Shown: positions 41,571 to 50,712 of the stretch, one piece after another
Layout: every line of letters starts with the position of its first letter
How positions within the stretch are numbered: the stretch's first letter is position 1
From: Nannocystaceae bacterium
Lineage (GTDB): Bacteria; Myxococcota_A; Polyangia; Nannocystales; Nannocystaceae
Direction: 5' to 3'
Length of the DNA: 64,000 nucleotides
NCBI GenBank assembly: GCA_019694555.1
Contig: JAIBBS010000001.1
Location: 54,813 to 118,812, forward strand
Notes under the pieces: generated by a model
The model's database searches: none
What the model saw: the letters and a program-made list of their open reading frames with translations, nothing else
What the model was told of the DNA's origin: nothing
Position numbers and translations under genes: made by a program

Positions 41571-42587
41571 ATGCGCCGCGAGGCTTGGGTCGAAGTGGGC
41601 CAACTGATCTCCGAGGGCGCGCAGGCCGGCCTCGTGCTGCAGCAGTTGTCCAACTGGGGCGGGCTCGAGCGGCGCATCGCACGGCCGCGGATCCAGAAGC
41701 CCGGGCTCGCGCTCGCGGGCTTCACCAAGCACGTCTACCCCGATCGGGTGCAGGTGCTGGGCCTGACCGAGATCGACTACCTGCTCAGCCTCGAGCCGGC
41801 GCAACTGGGGCGCGCGCTGCGGCTGTACATCGCGCGCGACCCCTGCGTGCTGGTGCTGACGCGGGGACTCGAGCCGCCCGACGCACTGATGGAGGCCGCG
41901 CGCGACGGCGGCGTGCCGGTGCTGGGCTCGACGCTGATGAGCTCGACCTTCATCTCGCGGGTGACGCGACGGCTCGAGGAGCTGCTCGCGCCGACCGCGA
42001 GCATCCACGGCGTGCTGGTCGACGTGCTCGGCGTGGGCGTGCTGCTGATCGGCCGCTCGGGCGTGGGCAAGAGCGAGGCCGCGCTCGACCTCGTGCTCAA
42101 GGGCCACCGCCTGGTCGCCGACGACGTGGTCGAGGTGACCGTGCGTCCGCCGGACACGGTCTGGGGCGCGGCCAACGATCTCCACCAGCACCACATGGAG
42201 ATCCGCGGCATGGGCATCCTCAACATCACGCACCTGTTCGGCGTGGCCGCGGTGCGCGACAACAAGAAGATCGAGGTCGTGGTCGAGCTGTCCGAGGTCG
42301 ACGAGGGCGACTTCGATCGACTCGGCACCGAGGGCCAGGTGTGGCCCATCCTCGGCGTCGACGTGCCGCTGGTGCGCATTCCGTTGCGGCCGGGTCGCAA
42401 CATCGCCTCGCTCATCGAGGTGGTCGCGCGCAACCAGCTGCTCAAGTACCGCGGCCACGACAGCGCGCGAGAGTTCCAGGACAAGATCAACGCCCGGCTC
42501 GCAGCCGCGGGCGGCGCCGGCGAGTGGAGCCCCGAGCCGCTGCCGGCAGGATCCTCGGGCGTGATCCCGATGACGGAGGTCGAGTAG
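41571..42587 (+). CDS. hprK: HPr kinase/phosphorylase
   Basis: 338 residues. It phosphorylates and dephosphorylates the regulatory Ser of HPr. The C-terminal domain has His146 (SIHGVLVDVLG), Walker A GRSGVGKSEA at 161-170, LVADDVVEVT and the family signature MEIRGMGILNITHLFG, then RNIASLIEVVARNQ. The N-terminal domain is also present (VEVGQLISEG and KHVYPDRVQVLG). The gene starts 31 bases after the rpoN stop and ends 2 bases before rapZ. The last 20 residues are a variable tail. The matching target site is present in the HPr encoded nearby (Ser48). Confidence 0.95.
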   Translation: MRREAWVEVGQLISEGAQAGLVLQQLSNWGGLERRIARPRIQKPGLALAGFTKHVYPDRVQVLGLTEIDYLLSLEPAQLGRALRLYIARDPCVLVLTRGLEPPDALMEAARDGGVPVLGSTLMSSTFISRVTRRLEELLAPTASIHGVLVDVLGVGVLLIGRSGVGKSEAALDLVLKGHRLVADDVVEVTVRPPDTVWGAANDLHQHHMEIRGMGILNITHLFGVAAVRDNKKIEVVVELSEVDEGDFDRLGTEGQVWPILGVDVPLVRIPLRPGRNIASLIEVVARNQLLKYRGHDSAREFQDKINARLAAAGGAGEWSPEPLPAGSSGVIPMTEVE

Positions 42588-42589
42588 CC

Positions 42590-43438
42590 GTGCGACTGAC
42601 GATCCTCTCGGGCGTCTCGGGCGGCGGCAAGTCCACGGCCCTGCGCGCGCTCGAAGACCTGGGCGTGTTCTGCGTCGACAACTGCCCGATCCCGCTGCTG
42701 CCGGAGCTGGTCGAGCTGGTCAAGCGCAGCGACGAGGGCCGCGCGGTCGCAGTCTGCGTCGACGCCCGCGACACCGAGCACCTGGCCTCCTTCGACGAGG
42801 CCTGCGCCCGGCTCGAGCGCATGGGCGTGACGCTCGAGGTGCTGTTCGTCGAGGCCGCCAACGACGTGCTGGTGCGGCGCTTCGCCGAGACCCGCCGGCT
42901 GCACCCCATGGGCGAGCTGCCCGGCGCGATCGATCGCGAGCGCGAGGCGCTGGCGCCGATCCGCAACCGCGCGAGCGCGACCATCGACTCGAGCACCTTG
43001 GTCGGCCGGCAGCTGCGGCAGCTCGTGCGCGACCGCTACGCCGGCGGCACCGGCCTGCGCGTGGTGCTGCAGTCGTTCGCGTACCGCCGCGGCGTGCCCA
43101 GCGAGGCCGACATGGTGTTCGACTGCCGCTTCCTCGCCAACCCGTACGAGGACCCCGCGCTGCGGCCGCTGTCGGGCCTGCACGAGCCGGTCGCGCGCTT
43201 CGTGCTCGAACAGGCCGACGCGCGCACGCTGTTGGATCACGTCGAGACGCTGGTGCGCTTCGTGATCCCGCGCATGCGCGCCGAGGGCCGCTCGTACCTC
43301 ACCGTCGCGCTGGGCTGCACCGGCGGCCAGCATCGCTCGGTCGCGCTGGTCGAGGCGCTGCAGCAGCGGCTCGCGCCCGAGCGCGGCGCGGGCCTGCGCG
43401 TGGTCGTGCGCCACCGCGACGTCGGGAGGTCGCCATGA
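42590..43438 (+). CDS. rapZ: RNase adapter/nucleotide-binding protein RapZ (YvcJ)
   Basis: 282 residues. The N-terminal P-loop is SGVSGGGKSTALRALED (residues 7-23), followed by FCVDNCPIPLLPELV, and the Walker B-like VLFVEAAND. The C-terminal domain carries FKYRRGVP-like SFAYRRGVPSEADMVFDCRF and ALGCTGGQHRSVALVE, the block used for glucosamine-6-phosphate binding in E. coli RapZ. In enteric bacteria RapZ guides RNase E to a small RNA; elsewhere it links nucleotide pools to cell-wall control. The start is GTG 42590. The EIIA gene starts within its stop (ATGA). Confidence 0.95.
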   Translation: MRLTILSGVSGGGKSTALRALEDLGVFCVDNCPIPLLPELVELVKRSDEGRAVAVCVDARDTEHLASFDEACARLERMGVTLEVLFVEAANDVLVRRFAETRRLHPMGELPGAIDREREALAPIRNRASATIDSSTLVGRQLRQLVRDRYAGGTGLRVVLQSFAYRRGVPSEADMVFDCRFLANPYEDPALRPLSGLHEPVARFVLEQADARTLLDHVETLVRFVIPRMRAEGRSYLTVALGCTGGQHRSVALVEALQQRLAPERGAGLRVVVRHRDVGRSP

Positions 43439-43875
43439 ACGCGCGCGTCGGAGTCGCGGTCGTCGGGCACGGCAAGACCGCGAGCGCGCTGCTCGACGCG
43501 GCCCGCGGCATCGCGCCGCCGGGCTCGCTCGACGACGTGGTCGCGATCGATGCCGGCGTCGGCGAGACCGCCGGGCTCTCGGCGGTCATGTGCGCAGCGA
43601 TCACGGCCGCCGATCGCGGCCGCGGCGTGGTCGTGCTGGTCGACCTGTTGGGCGCGAGCCCGTGCCAGTGCGCCCAGCGCGAGGGCCAGGACCACGCGCT
43701 GGCGGTGGTCTCGGGCGTGTCGCTGGCGATGCTGATCAAGCTCAGCACGCTCGACCGCGACGCGACCAGCTTGTCGCACGTGGCCGATGCGTGCGCCGAC
43801 GCGGCCCATCGCGCCGTGGTGGTCAGCGAGCGCCGCGACGACGGCGACGGTGAAGGGGCGGGACGGAGCGGATGA
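43435..43875 (+). CDS. PTS EIIA component, mannose (EIIA-Man) family
   Basis: 146 residues. The phosphorylation site is His12 in VAVVGHGKTASALLDAA, and VVVLVDLLGASPCQCAQ is the strand-loop that follows in the EIIA-Man fold. VVSGVSLAMLIKL is the third conserved block. There is no EIIB, EIIC or EIID gene in the window, so it is probably a regulatory phospho-acceptor rather than part of a sugar transporter. It overlaps rapZ and ptsH by 4 bases on either side. In the classical proteobacterial rpoN cluster this slot is filled by the unrelated EIIA-Ntr (PtsN). Confidence 0.9.
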   Translation: MNARVGVAVVGHGKTASALLDAARGIAPPGSLDDVVAIDAGVGETAGLSAVMCAAITAADRGRGVVVLVDLLGASPCQCAQREGQDHALAVVSGVSLAMLIKLSTLDRDATSLSHVADACADAAHRAVVVSERRDDGDGEGAGRSG

Positions 43876-44144
43876 GCGAGCGACGGGGAAATCTGACCAT
43901 CGTCAACCAGCTGGGCCTGCATGCGCGCGCGGCGAGCAAGTTCGTGGGCCTCGCGGGCAAGTTCGACGCCGAGGTGTGGATCGGCGTGGGCGAGCGCGAG
44001 GTCAACGGCAAGAGCATCCTGGGCGTGCTGATGCTCGCGGCGGCCAAGGGCTCGACCGTGACGCTGCGCTGCACCGGCAACGAAGCCGACGGCGCCTACG
44101 ATGCGCTGGCGCAGCTGATCCAGCAGGGATTCGGCGAGACGTGA
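43872..44144 (+). CDS. ptsH: Phosphocarrier protein HPr
   Basis: 90 residues. The catalytic His17 is in LGLHARAASKFVGLA, and the regulatory Ser48 is in EVNGKSILGVLMLAAAKG, so both phosphorylation sites are intact. It carries phosphate from enzyme I to the EIIA. HPr kinase encoded three genes upstream should modify Ser48. The gene overlaps its neighbours by 4 bases on both sides (ATGA and GTGA). Confidence 0.95.
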   Translation: MSERRGNLTIVNQLGLHARAASKFVGLAGKFDAEVWIGVGEREVNGKSILGVLMLAAAKGSTVTLRCTGNEADGAYDALAQLIQQGFGET

Positions 44145-46021
44145 GCGAGGGCGACAAGGACGGCCCGCGGCCGCGTCGCGCGACCGAGCCCGGCAGTCGA
44201 CCGACGCCGGCGGGCGAGCGAGCGCGGCGCGAGCTGTCGGGCATCGCCGCGAGCCCCGGCGTCGGCATCGGCCGCGCCTACGTGATCGATCGCCGGCACT
44301 TCCACGTGCCCCGCCGCGAGATCGAGCCGGCCGAGGCCGACGAGGAGCTCGCGCGCTTCGGCCTGGGCCTGGGCCGCACCCACGCGCAGCTCGAGGCGAT
44401 CAAGAACCGCCTGCCGCACGGCGAGCACCGCCAGATCCTCGAGGCGCAGCAGATGATGCTGCGCGACCCCGACCTGCGGCAGCGGGTCGAGGCGCTGATC
44501 CGCAACGAGAGCATCAGCGCCGAGTGGGCGGTCGATCGCGTCGCGACCGAGATCCGCGAGACGCTCGAGCGCGCCGACGACGAGTACTTCGCCGAGCGCA
44601 GCAGCGACATCGGCTTCCTCGCCGAGCGCGTGCTGCTGCACATGGGCGACGTCGACGACGGCGAGCTGTCGCCGCCGCCGGGATCGGTCGTCATCGCGCA
44701 CGACCTCAGCCCCGCCGACACCGCCCAGCTCGCGCGCGCGCAGGTCGTCGGCATCGTGACCGGCGTCGGCGGCCAGACCTCGCACAGCGCGATCATGGCC
44801 CGCTCGCTGGAGATCCCGGCCGTGGTCGGCGTCGGCGACATCTTGGGCCTGGTCCAGAGCGACGACATGGTCGTGGTCGACGCCATCGACGGCGTGGTGC
44901 TGGTGCGGCCCGGCACCGAGGAGCTCGATCGCTGGCAGCACGTGCGCGATCGCTACGACGTGTTCGAGGAGCGGGTCCAGCGCGAGCACGGCCTGCCCGC
45001 GATCGCGCAAGATGGCACCCACATCGTGCTGCGCGCCAACGTGGCGCTCGACGCCGAGGTGCCCTCGTCGCTGTTCCACGGCGCCGAGGGCGTGGGGCTG
45101 TTCCGCACCGAGTTCATCTTCATGGACCGCGAGATCCCGCCGACCGAGGACGAGCACTACCGCCACGCCAAGGCGGTGCTGCGCAAGCTCGCGCCCTATC
45201 CGGTGGTGTTTCGCACCTTCGATCTCGGCTCCGACAAGCCCACCGATCTGGTGCGCTACGGCGAGCGCGAGCACAACCCCGCCATGGGCCTGCGTTCGCT
45301 GCGGCTGGCGCTGCGCGAGCGCTCGATGTTCCTCGCGCAGGTCCGCGGTCTGCTGCGCGCGGCGGTGCACGGGCCGCTGCGGATCATGCTGCCGCTGGTC
45401 AGCGGCATCTCGGAGCTGCGCGCCGCGCTGGCGGTCATCGACGAGGCCCGCGCGCAGCTGGCCGACGAGGGCGTGGCCCATGCGCAGACCGTGCCCATCG
45501 GCATCATGGTCGAGATGCCCTCGGCCGCCATCGTCGCCGACGTGCTCGCGCGCCACGTCGACTTCATGAGCATCGGCACCAACGATCTCATCCAGTACAC
45601 GCTGGCGATCGATCGCACCAACGACGACGTCAGCTATCTGTACCGCCCGCTGCACCCCGCGATCCTGCGGCTGATCCACCGCGTCAGCGCGGCCGGCAAG
45701 GCCGCCGGCATCAGCGTGAGCCTGTGCGGCGAGATGGCCGCGGACCCGCGCTACACCTGGGTGCTGGTCGGCCTGGGCGTGCGCGAGCTCAGCATGCACC
45801 CCTCGGCGATCCCGGTGATCAAGAACATCATCCGCAGCTCGACGCTGTCGGACATGGAGGCGCTCGCGCGCGAGGTGCTCGAGGTCGAGGACGCCGAGGA
45901 CGCCGAGCGGCGCGTGCTCGAGATCATGCAGACGCGCTTCCCCGAGCACCTGCTGCACGGCGGCGGGCAGCGCTTCGTCAACGAGGGGCCGTTGCGGCGG
46001 CCGCAAGAGGGCGGGGGATGA
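44141..46021 (+). CDS. ptsI: PTS enzyme I
   Basis: 626 residues. The phosphorylated His215 lies in GVGGQTSHSAIMARSLEIP. The PEP-binding barrel has GAEGVGLFRTEFIFMDRE, the Arg/Glu block VVFRTFDLGSDKPTDL, LPLVSGISELRAA, GIMVEMPSAA, FMSIGTNDLIQYTLAIDR and the catalytic Cys in SVSLCGEMAADPRY. It starts the phosphorelay EI to HPr to EIIA. An N-terminal stretch of about 30 residues (VSEGDKDGPRPRRATEPG) precedes the usual start and is basic and low complexity. The GTG at 44141 overlaps the ptsH stop. The next gene overlaps its stop (ATGA). Confidence 0.96.
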   Translation: MSEGDKDGPRPRRATEPGSRPTPAGERARRELSGIAASPGVGIGRAYVIDRRHFHVPRREIEPAEADEELARFGLGLGRTHAQLEAIKNRLPHGEHRQILEAQQMMLRDPDLRQRVEALIRNESISAEWAVDRVATEIRETLERADDEYFAERSSDIGFLAERVLLHMGDVDDGELSPPPGSVVIAHDLSPADTAQLARAQVVGIVTGVGGQTSHSAIMARSLEIPAVVGVGDILGLVQSDDMVVVDAIDGVVLVRPGTEELDRWQHVRDRYDVFEERVQREHGLPAIAQDGTHIVLRANVALDAEVPSSLFHGAEGVGLFRTEFIFMDREIPPTEDEHYRHAKAVLRKLAPYPVVFRTFDLGSDKPTDLVRYGEREHNPAMGLRSLRLALRERSMFLAQVRGLLRAAVHGPLRIMLPLVSGISELRAALAVIDEARAQLADEGVAHAQTVPIGIMVEMPSAAIVADVLARHVDFMSIGTNDLIQYTLAIDRTNDDVSYLYRPLHPAILRLIHRVSAAGKAAGISVSLCGEMAADPRYTWVLVGLGVRELSMHPSAIPVIKNIIRSSTLSDMEALAREVLEVEDAEDAERRVLEIMQTRFPEHLLHGGGQRFVNEGPLRRPQEGGG

Positions 46022-46905
46022 CCGCACGCGCGCGTGCGACCGACGATCGCTCGCGCCTGGTCGAGCTGGGCAGCGCCGGCGCGCCGCTGCGGGTGTTCGT
46101 CTCCGACACCGGGCCGGCCGACGATCCGCGACCGCGGCTGTTGCTGCACGAGCTCTTGCTGTGCGGCCACGAGTTCGCGCGCATGCTCGGTCCCGCGGCC
46201 GCGGGCGAGGGCGCCGATCGCCGCGAGCTGGTGCTCGATCTGCCGGGTGCCGGCGAGAGCGACCGGCCGCGGCCCGAGGCCGTCCGCGACTACGAGCTGT
46301 CGTGGCTGGCCGAGTGCGTGGCCCAGACCCTCGACGCGCTCGGGGTCGAGCGGCTCGACGTCGTCGGGCACGGCGTCGGTGCGCTGGTGGGCATGGCGCT
46401 GGCGGTGTTGCGGCCGCAGCAGGTCGGTGCGCTGGTGGCCATCGCGCCGCCGCTGGGGCCGCTGCAGCTGCCGCACGAGCTGCGGCTCGCGTCGCTGCCC
46501 GCCGTCGGCGAGGCCGCGTTCGCGACGGTGTACCGCGCCGCGGACCTGCGGCGCACGCTCGCGGGCTGGCGCGCGGTGCCCTCGAGCCTGGGCGAGCTGG
46601 CGCCGGCGTTGTACTGGGACCGGCTCGCACGCGACGGCGGCCTCGCGGCCGCGCGCGCGCTGCTTCTGCAGCTCGAGCGCGCGCCGGCGTTGGCGGCTGC
46701 CTATGCACCGCTGTCGTGCCCGACCTTGTTGGTGTGGGGCGATCGCGACGCCGCGATCACGGCGGCGGATCGGCAGGGCTGGACCGCGGCGCTGCCCCGC
46801 GCGAGCACGGTCGTGATCGAGGGCTGCGGCCACGCGATCCCCGAGGAGCAGCCGCGCGCGCTCGCGGCGGCCATCGACGGGTTCCTGGGCGAAGGGACGC
46901 GATGA
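46018..46905 (+). CDS. Alpha/beta-hydrolase fold protein lacking the nucleophile
   Basis: 295 residues with the alpha/beta-hydrolase layout: RVFVSDTGPADDPRPRLLLH, LVLDLPGAGESDRP, ERLDVVGHGVGALVGMALA, LLVWGDRDAAITA and VVIEGCGHAIPEEQPRAL. The nucleophile elbow normally reads G-x-S-x-G; here it is GHGVG, so residue 119 is Gly (GGC codon) instead of Ser. The acid (Asp in WGDRD) and His (GCGHAI) are kept. Either it has lost activity and acts as a binding or regulatory protein, or another residue serves. It overlaps ptsI and the following surface protein by 4 bases, so it is translated with the PTS. Confidence 0.8.
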   Translation: MTARARATDDRSRLVELGSAGAPLRVFVSDTGPADDPRPRLLLHELLLCGHEFARMLGPAAAGEGADRRELVLDLPGAGESDRPRPEAVRDYELSWLAECVAQTLDALGVERLDVVGHGVGALVGMALAVLRPQQVGALVAIAPPLGPLQLPHELRLASLPAVGEAAFATVYRAADLRRTLAGWRAVPSSLGELAPALYWDRLARDGGLAAARALLLQLERAPALAAAYAPLSCPTLLVWGDRDAAITAADRQGWTAALPRASTVVIEGCGHAIPEEQPRALAAAIDGFLGEGTR

Positions 46906-49900
46906 TCCGCGGGCTCGGTCGCGGCCTCGCGCTGGCGGTGGCGCTGCTGCTGTGCTTCGCCCTCGCCGGCAGCGCGCGCGCCGGCAACAACGATCTGCGC
47001 TGGCGCACCATCGAGACCGAGCACTTCTACATCCACTACTACGCCACGCAGGAGGAAGCCGCCGAGCGCGTGGCCATGGTCGCCGAGCAGGCCTACGCCG
47101 AGCTGACGCTGGGCTGGGCCCACCGTGTGTTCCTCAAGACGCACATCAGCCTGGTCGACACGCAGGACACCGCCAACGGCAGCGCCAACGTCGTGCCGTA
47201 TCCGCGGATCAACGCCTACACCACCGCGCCCGAGGCGTTGTCGGTGCTCGAGGCCTACGACGACTGGATCGACATCCTCATCAGCCACGAGCTCACCCAC
47301 GTCGTGCACCTCGACACCGTGCACGGGCTCTCGCGCCTGGCCAACGCGCTGCTGGGCTTCGGCGTGCTCGGCAAGGTCACCTCGCCCAACGTGGTGCAGC
47401 CGCGCTGGATGGTCGAGGGCGTCGCGGTGGTCGAGGAGTCGCGGCTGTCGAGCCAGGGGCGCCGGCGCTCGGCGCAGTTCGATGCGTTCATCCGCATGGC
47501 CGTGCTCGAGCGGCAGTTCCAGACCCTCGACCAGGTCTCGAGCGGCGCGCGCATCTTCCCGCACGGCAGCTCGGTGTACCTGTACGGCGCGCACTTCATG
47601 CAGTACATCGCGGCGCACTACGGCCACGACAAGCTCGCCGAGCTCAGCCACGTCTACGGCGGCCAGGTCGTGCCGTTCGGCATCAACCGCGCGGTGATGA
47701 AGGTGCTGGGCGTCGACTTCCAGACGCTGTGGCAGGAGTTCAAGGCCGACACCATCGAGCGCTTCGAGGCCCAGGCCCGCCGCATCCGGCACCGCGGCCT
47801 GCGGCAGGGCCGGCGGCTGACGTTCTCCGGCGAGGTCACGCGCTACCCGATGTGGGCGCCCGACGACGACTGGATCTACTTCTACAAGGCCGACGGCCAC
47901 CGCGAGGAGGGGCTCAAGCGCATCGCCAGCACCGGCGGCCGCATCCGCGACGGCGTGGGCATCGGGCGCCAGGGCGCCGACGTCGACGTCGAGCACGTCA
48001 TCGACATCGAGAGCGTGGGCGAGTCGAGCTTCGTCGGCCACACCGGCGACCTCGTGATCGAGCAGGTCGGTGTCCACGACCTGCGCTACCGCTGGACCGA
48101 TCTGTACCGCTACAACGGCGGCGATCCCAAGGACGCCGAGCAGCTCACCTTCGGCCTGCGCGCGACCGAGCCGCACGTGGCGCCCGACGGGCGCACGGTG
48201 GTGTTCCGGCGCAACGACGTGGCGCAGTCGCGCCTGGGCTTCCTCGATCTCGCCAGCGGCGACGTGGTCGAGCTGCCGGCGCTGTCGAAGATCGGCCAGG
48301 TCTACACGCCGCGCTTCTCGCCCGACGGACGCAAGGTCGCGTTCTCGGGCTGGCGCGAGGGTGGCTACCGCGATCTGTACCTGTACGACCGCGAGCGCGA
48401 CGAGACCACGCGCCTGACCGCGGATCGCCACATGGACCTGTCGCCGACGTGGTCGGCCGACGGCAGCACCATCGTGTTCTCGAGCGATCGCGACGGCGTG
48501 TTCAACCTCTACGCCTACGAGCTCGACACCGGCGTGGTCTCGCAGGTCAGCAACGTGCTCGGCGGCGCTTTCGAACCCTCGGTCAGCCACGACGGCAAGC
48601 GCATCGCCTACGTCGGCTACGGCGCGTTCGGCTACGACCTGTGGGTCATGCCCTACGACCCGGATCAATGGCTGCCGGCCGCACCCGCGACCTCGTTCCT
48701 GCCGCCGGCCGACGACCCGCGCACGCCGCTCGCCGGCAGCGCCGGGCGTCCGCCGGCGCTGCGGAGCAAGCGCTACCGCCCGATCAAGACCATGTACCCG
48801 CGCGTGCTGCAGCTGGGCGCGCTCGAGGCCCTGACCGGCTCGGCCGGCACCGCGCTGGGCTTCGGCACCGGCCTGACCGACGCGGTCGGGCTGCACTCGC
48901 TGGTCGGCAACGTCAACATCATCCCCGACGAGCGCGTCGCGACCGGTGGCGTCACCTACGAGACCTCGCGCTTCTTCCCCACGCTGCGGGTGTCGCTGAG
49001 CCGCGGCTACTCGCATCGTCGCGGCTTCGGCCGCTACGTCTACGACAACGGTGTCGACCGCGGCGGCAACTACCAGGTGACCGGCTATCGCGAGCGCACC
49101 ACCCGGGTCGCGGCCGCGGTCGGCGTGCCGGTGCTGCGACAGGCCCGCCACAGCGCCGACGCGACGTTCGGCTATGCGTTCACGCGCGCGCGCAACCTCG
49201 ACGCCGGCCAGACCCCGATCGATCCCAACGCGCCGGCCTCGTCGCTGCCGCAGGTCGGCGACTTCGCGACGTTCTCGTTCGACCTCGACTACAGCAACGA
49301 GTTCGACGGTCGCAACCGCTTCGCGTTCGGGCCCGAGCGCGGCCGCGCCGTGGGCGTGGGCATCAACGTGCTCGATCGTCGGCTCGGCGGCGACTTCAGC
49401 GATCTGCAGGGCGAGTTCTCGTACCGCGAGAACATCCCGATGCCGTGGCGCGGCCACCAGTCGCTGGTGTTCACGCTGCGCGGCGGCGCGTCGGCCGGTG
49501 GCATCCCCGGCCGCGGGGCCTTCTGCGTCGGCGACTACAGCTACGGCACCGACATCTTGATGTCGCTGCTGTCGCGTGCGCCCACCACCGCCGGCGCGTG
49601 TCGACTGCTGCGCGGCTATGCCGGGCCCAACAACCCGCAGAACCAAGACACCATCGTCGGGCGCTACTTCGGCGTCGCGAGCCTGTCCTACCGCCTGCCG
49701 ATCTACGACGCCGACCGCGGCCTGGGCACGCTGCCGGCGTTCTTCCAGCGCGTGGGCGCGCTGCCGTTCGTGGACTGGGGCGGCGCGTGGAGCGGGTCGG
49801 TGCGCCTGCGCGACCTGCTGGTCGCCACCGGCGCGACGCTGCTGCTGGGCTTCCGCCTGGGCTACGCGGAGTCGGTGACGCTGGCGCTGCAGTACGCCCA

Positions 49901-49961
49901 CGGCTTCGACCGCGAGCTGGGCATCGACAGCTTCCGGGCGGTCATCGCCGGCAGCTTCTGA
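46902..49961 (+). CDS. Fusion: gluzincin-like peptidase domain, TolB-type propeller and outer-membrane barrel
   Basis: 1019 residues in four parts. A signal peptide (residues 1-27) ends SARAG. Residues 30-290 form a peptidase MA-type domain with HELTH at 129-133 and the third ligand in WMVEGVAVVEE (Glu172). Residues about 300-630 hold TolB/WD40-type blades (PRFSPDGRKVAFSGWREGG, PTWSADGSTIVFSSDRDG, PSVSHDGKRIAYVGYG). Residues about 650-1019 look like an Omp85/surface-antigen barrel (VTYETSRFFPTLRVSLSRG, FGVASLSYRLPIYD) ending in Phe as barrel proteins do. It probably sits in the outer membrane with peptidase and propeller on one side. Similar fusions are known in deltaproteobacteria, but the substrate is not. 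It is last in the PTS operon, overlapping the hydrolase gene by 4 bases. Confidence 0.8.
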   Translation: MIRGLGRGLALAVALLLCFALAGSARAGNNDLRWRTIETEHFYIHYYATQEEAAERVAMVAEQAYAELTLGWAHRVFLKTHISLVDTQDTANGSANVVPYPRINAYTTAPEALSVLEAYDDWIDILISHELTHVVHLDTVHGLSRLANALLGFGVLGKVTSPNVVQPRWMVEGVAVVEESRLSSQGRRRSAQFDAFIRMAVLERQFQTLDQVSSGARIFPHGSSVYLYGAHFMQYIAAHYGHDKLAELSHVYGGQVVPFGINRAVMKVLGVDFQTLWQEFKADTIERFEAQARRIRHRGLRQGRRLTFSGEVTRYPMWAPDDDWIYFYKADGHREEGLKRIASTGGRIRDGVGIGRQGADVDVEHVIDIESVGESSFVGHTGDLVIEQVGVHDLRYRWTDLYRYNGGDPKDAEQLTFGLRATEPHVAPDGRTVVFRRNDVAQSRLGFLDLASGDVVELPALSKIGQVYTPRFSPDGRKVAFSGWREGGYRDLYLYDRERDETTRLTADRHMDLSPTWSADGSTIVFSSDRDGVFNLYAYELDTGVVSQVSNVLGGAFEPSVSHDGKRIAYVGYGAFGYDLWVMPYDPDQWLPAAPATSFLPPADDPRTPLAGSAGRPPALRSKRYRPIKTMYPRVLQLGALEALTGSAGTALGFGTGLTDAVGLHSLVGNVNIIPDERVATGGVTYETSRFFPTLRVSLSRGYSHRRGFGRYVYDNGVDRGGNYQVTGYRERTTRVAAAVGVPVLRQARHSADATFGYAFTRARNLDAGQTPIDPNAPASSLPQVGDFATFSFDLDYSNEFDGRNRFAFGPERGRAVGVGINVLDRRLGGDFSDLQGEFSYRENIPMPWRGHQSLVFTLRGGASAGGIPGRGAFCVGDYSYGTDILMSLLSRAPTTAGACRLLRGYAGPNNPQNQDTIVGRYFGVASLSYRLPIYDADRGLGTLPAFFQRVGALPFVDWGGAWSGSVRLRDLLVATGATLLLGFRLGYAESVTLALQYAHGFDRELGIDSFRAVIAGSF

Positions 49962-49963
49962 GC

Positions 49964-49986
49964 GCAGGTCCCGGCCGCGGGCCTGC
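49964..49986. terminator. Hairpin terminator candidate between convergent genes
   Basis: GCAGG-T-CCCG, a GCCG loop and CGGG-CCTGC form a nine-pair stem with one bulged T. It starts 2 bases after the stop of the PTS operon's last gene and faces the convergent porin-like gene ending at 50047. No T tract follows. Confidence 0.5.
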
Positions 49987-50046
49987 GGGCGCGGGCCGCC
50001 GGCGTGTAAGGCGCGTCACCGTCGTGCGTTGGCGCTCACGATGGGA

Positions 50047-50652
50047 CTAGAAGGTGAAGCCGACGTCGAAGGCGGCGCGCACGACCGGTCCGGTGCGGGT
50101 CGCGGGGCAAGCGACCGCGTGGGTGCAGACCGCGGTGTCGTTGCGCACCCGCATCGCCCAGCGCAGGCCCAGCTGGGCGCCGATGAAGAAGGTCCGGCCG
50201 AAGCGCCAGCGCAGGCCACCGGCCACGCCGGGAGCGACCGTGACCGCGGTGAAGCGGGGTTGGGCCGCGAGCACCGACTCGGCCACCGAGGTGCTGGCCT
50301 GCACGTAGAAGCCGCGGAAGGCGCGGGGCGCCCACAGCGAGAGCGCCACGGTCTCGGTCAGGCCCTGCAGGTGACCGTAGCCGTCCTTGGGGATCGCGTA
50401 CTCGAGCTGCGCGCCCGCGCTGATGAAGCGGTGGATGCGACGCTCGTAGCCCAGCGCCACGCCCAGTCGCGGCGCCTCGACGGCGGTGGAGAACGACAGC
50501 GCGTTGTGGCGGTCGACGCCGCGGGTCGCGGTCCCGCCCAGGCGCGAGCCCAGCGGACGGGGTTCGTCGGAGGCCGCGAGCGCGAGCACCAGCGTCAGCA
50601 TCGTCGAGCCCATCACGGTCGCCCAACGCGGCAGCTGCTGCTGGGCTTTCAC
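50047..50652 (-). CDS. Small outer-membrane beta-barrel protein
   Basis: 201 residues if GTG 50652 is used, 188 if the in-frame ATG at 50613. The GTG is preferred because it adds basic residues before the hydrophobic signal (VKAQQQLPRWATVMGSTMLT). The mature part has alternating beta strands (NALSFSTAVEAPRLGVALGY, RFISAGAQLEYAIPKD, TFFIGAQLGLRWAMRV) and ends GPVVRAAFDVGFTF, with the C-terminal Phe typical of BAM substrates. It resembles 8-stranded opacity-like porins. Two cysteines near the end (VCTHAVACPA) may form a disulfide. Its function is unknown. Its 5' end faces the divergent peptidase-lipoprotein gene, and the two starts are nearly on top of each other. Confidence 0.7.
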   Translation of the reverse strand: MKAQQQLPRWATVMGSTMLTLVLALAASDEPRPLGSRLGGTATRGVDRHNALSFSTAVEAPRLGVALGYERRIHRFISAGAQLEYAIPKDGYGHLQGLTETVALSLWAPRAFRGFYVQASTSVAESVLAAQPRFTAVTVAPGVAGGLRWRFGRTFFIGAQLGLRWAMRVRNDTAVCTHAVACPATRTGPVVRAAFDVGFTF

Positions 50653-50712
50653 ACCGCACTCGCGATCGGTTGCAACGCGCTGCCCGACATCACGTATCAG
50701 ACCGAACGATTG

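Noticed and set aside
43435..46021. Sugar-transporting PTS.
   Set aside because: No EIIB, EIIC or EIID component is encoded in the window; a regulatory role is more likely.
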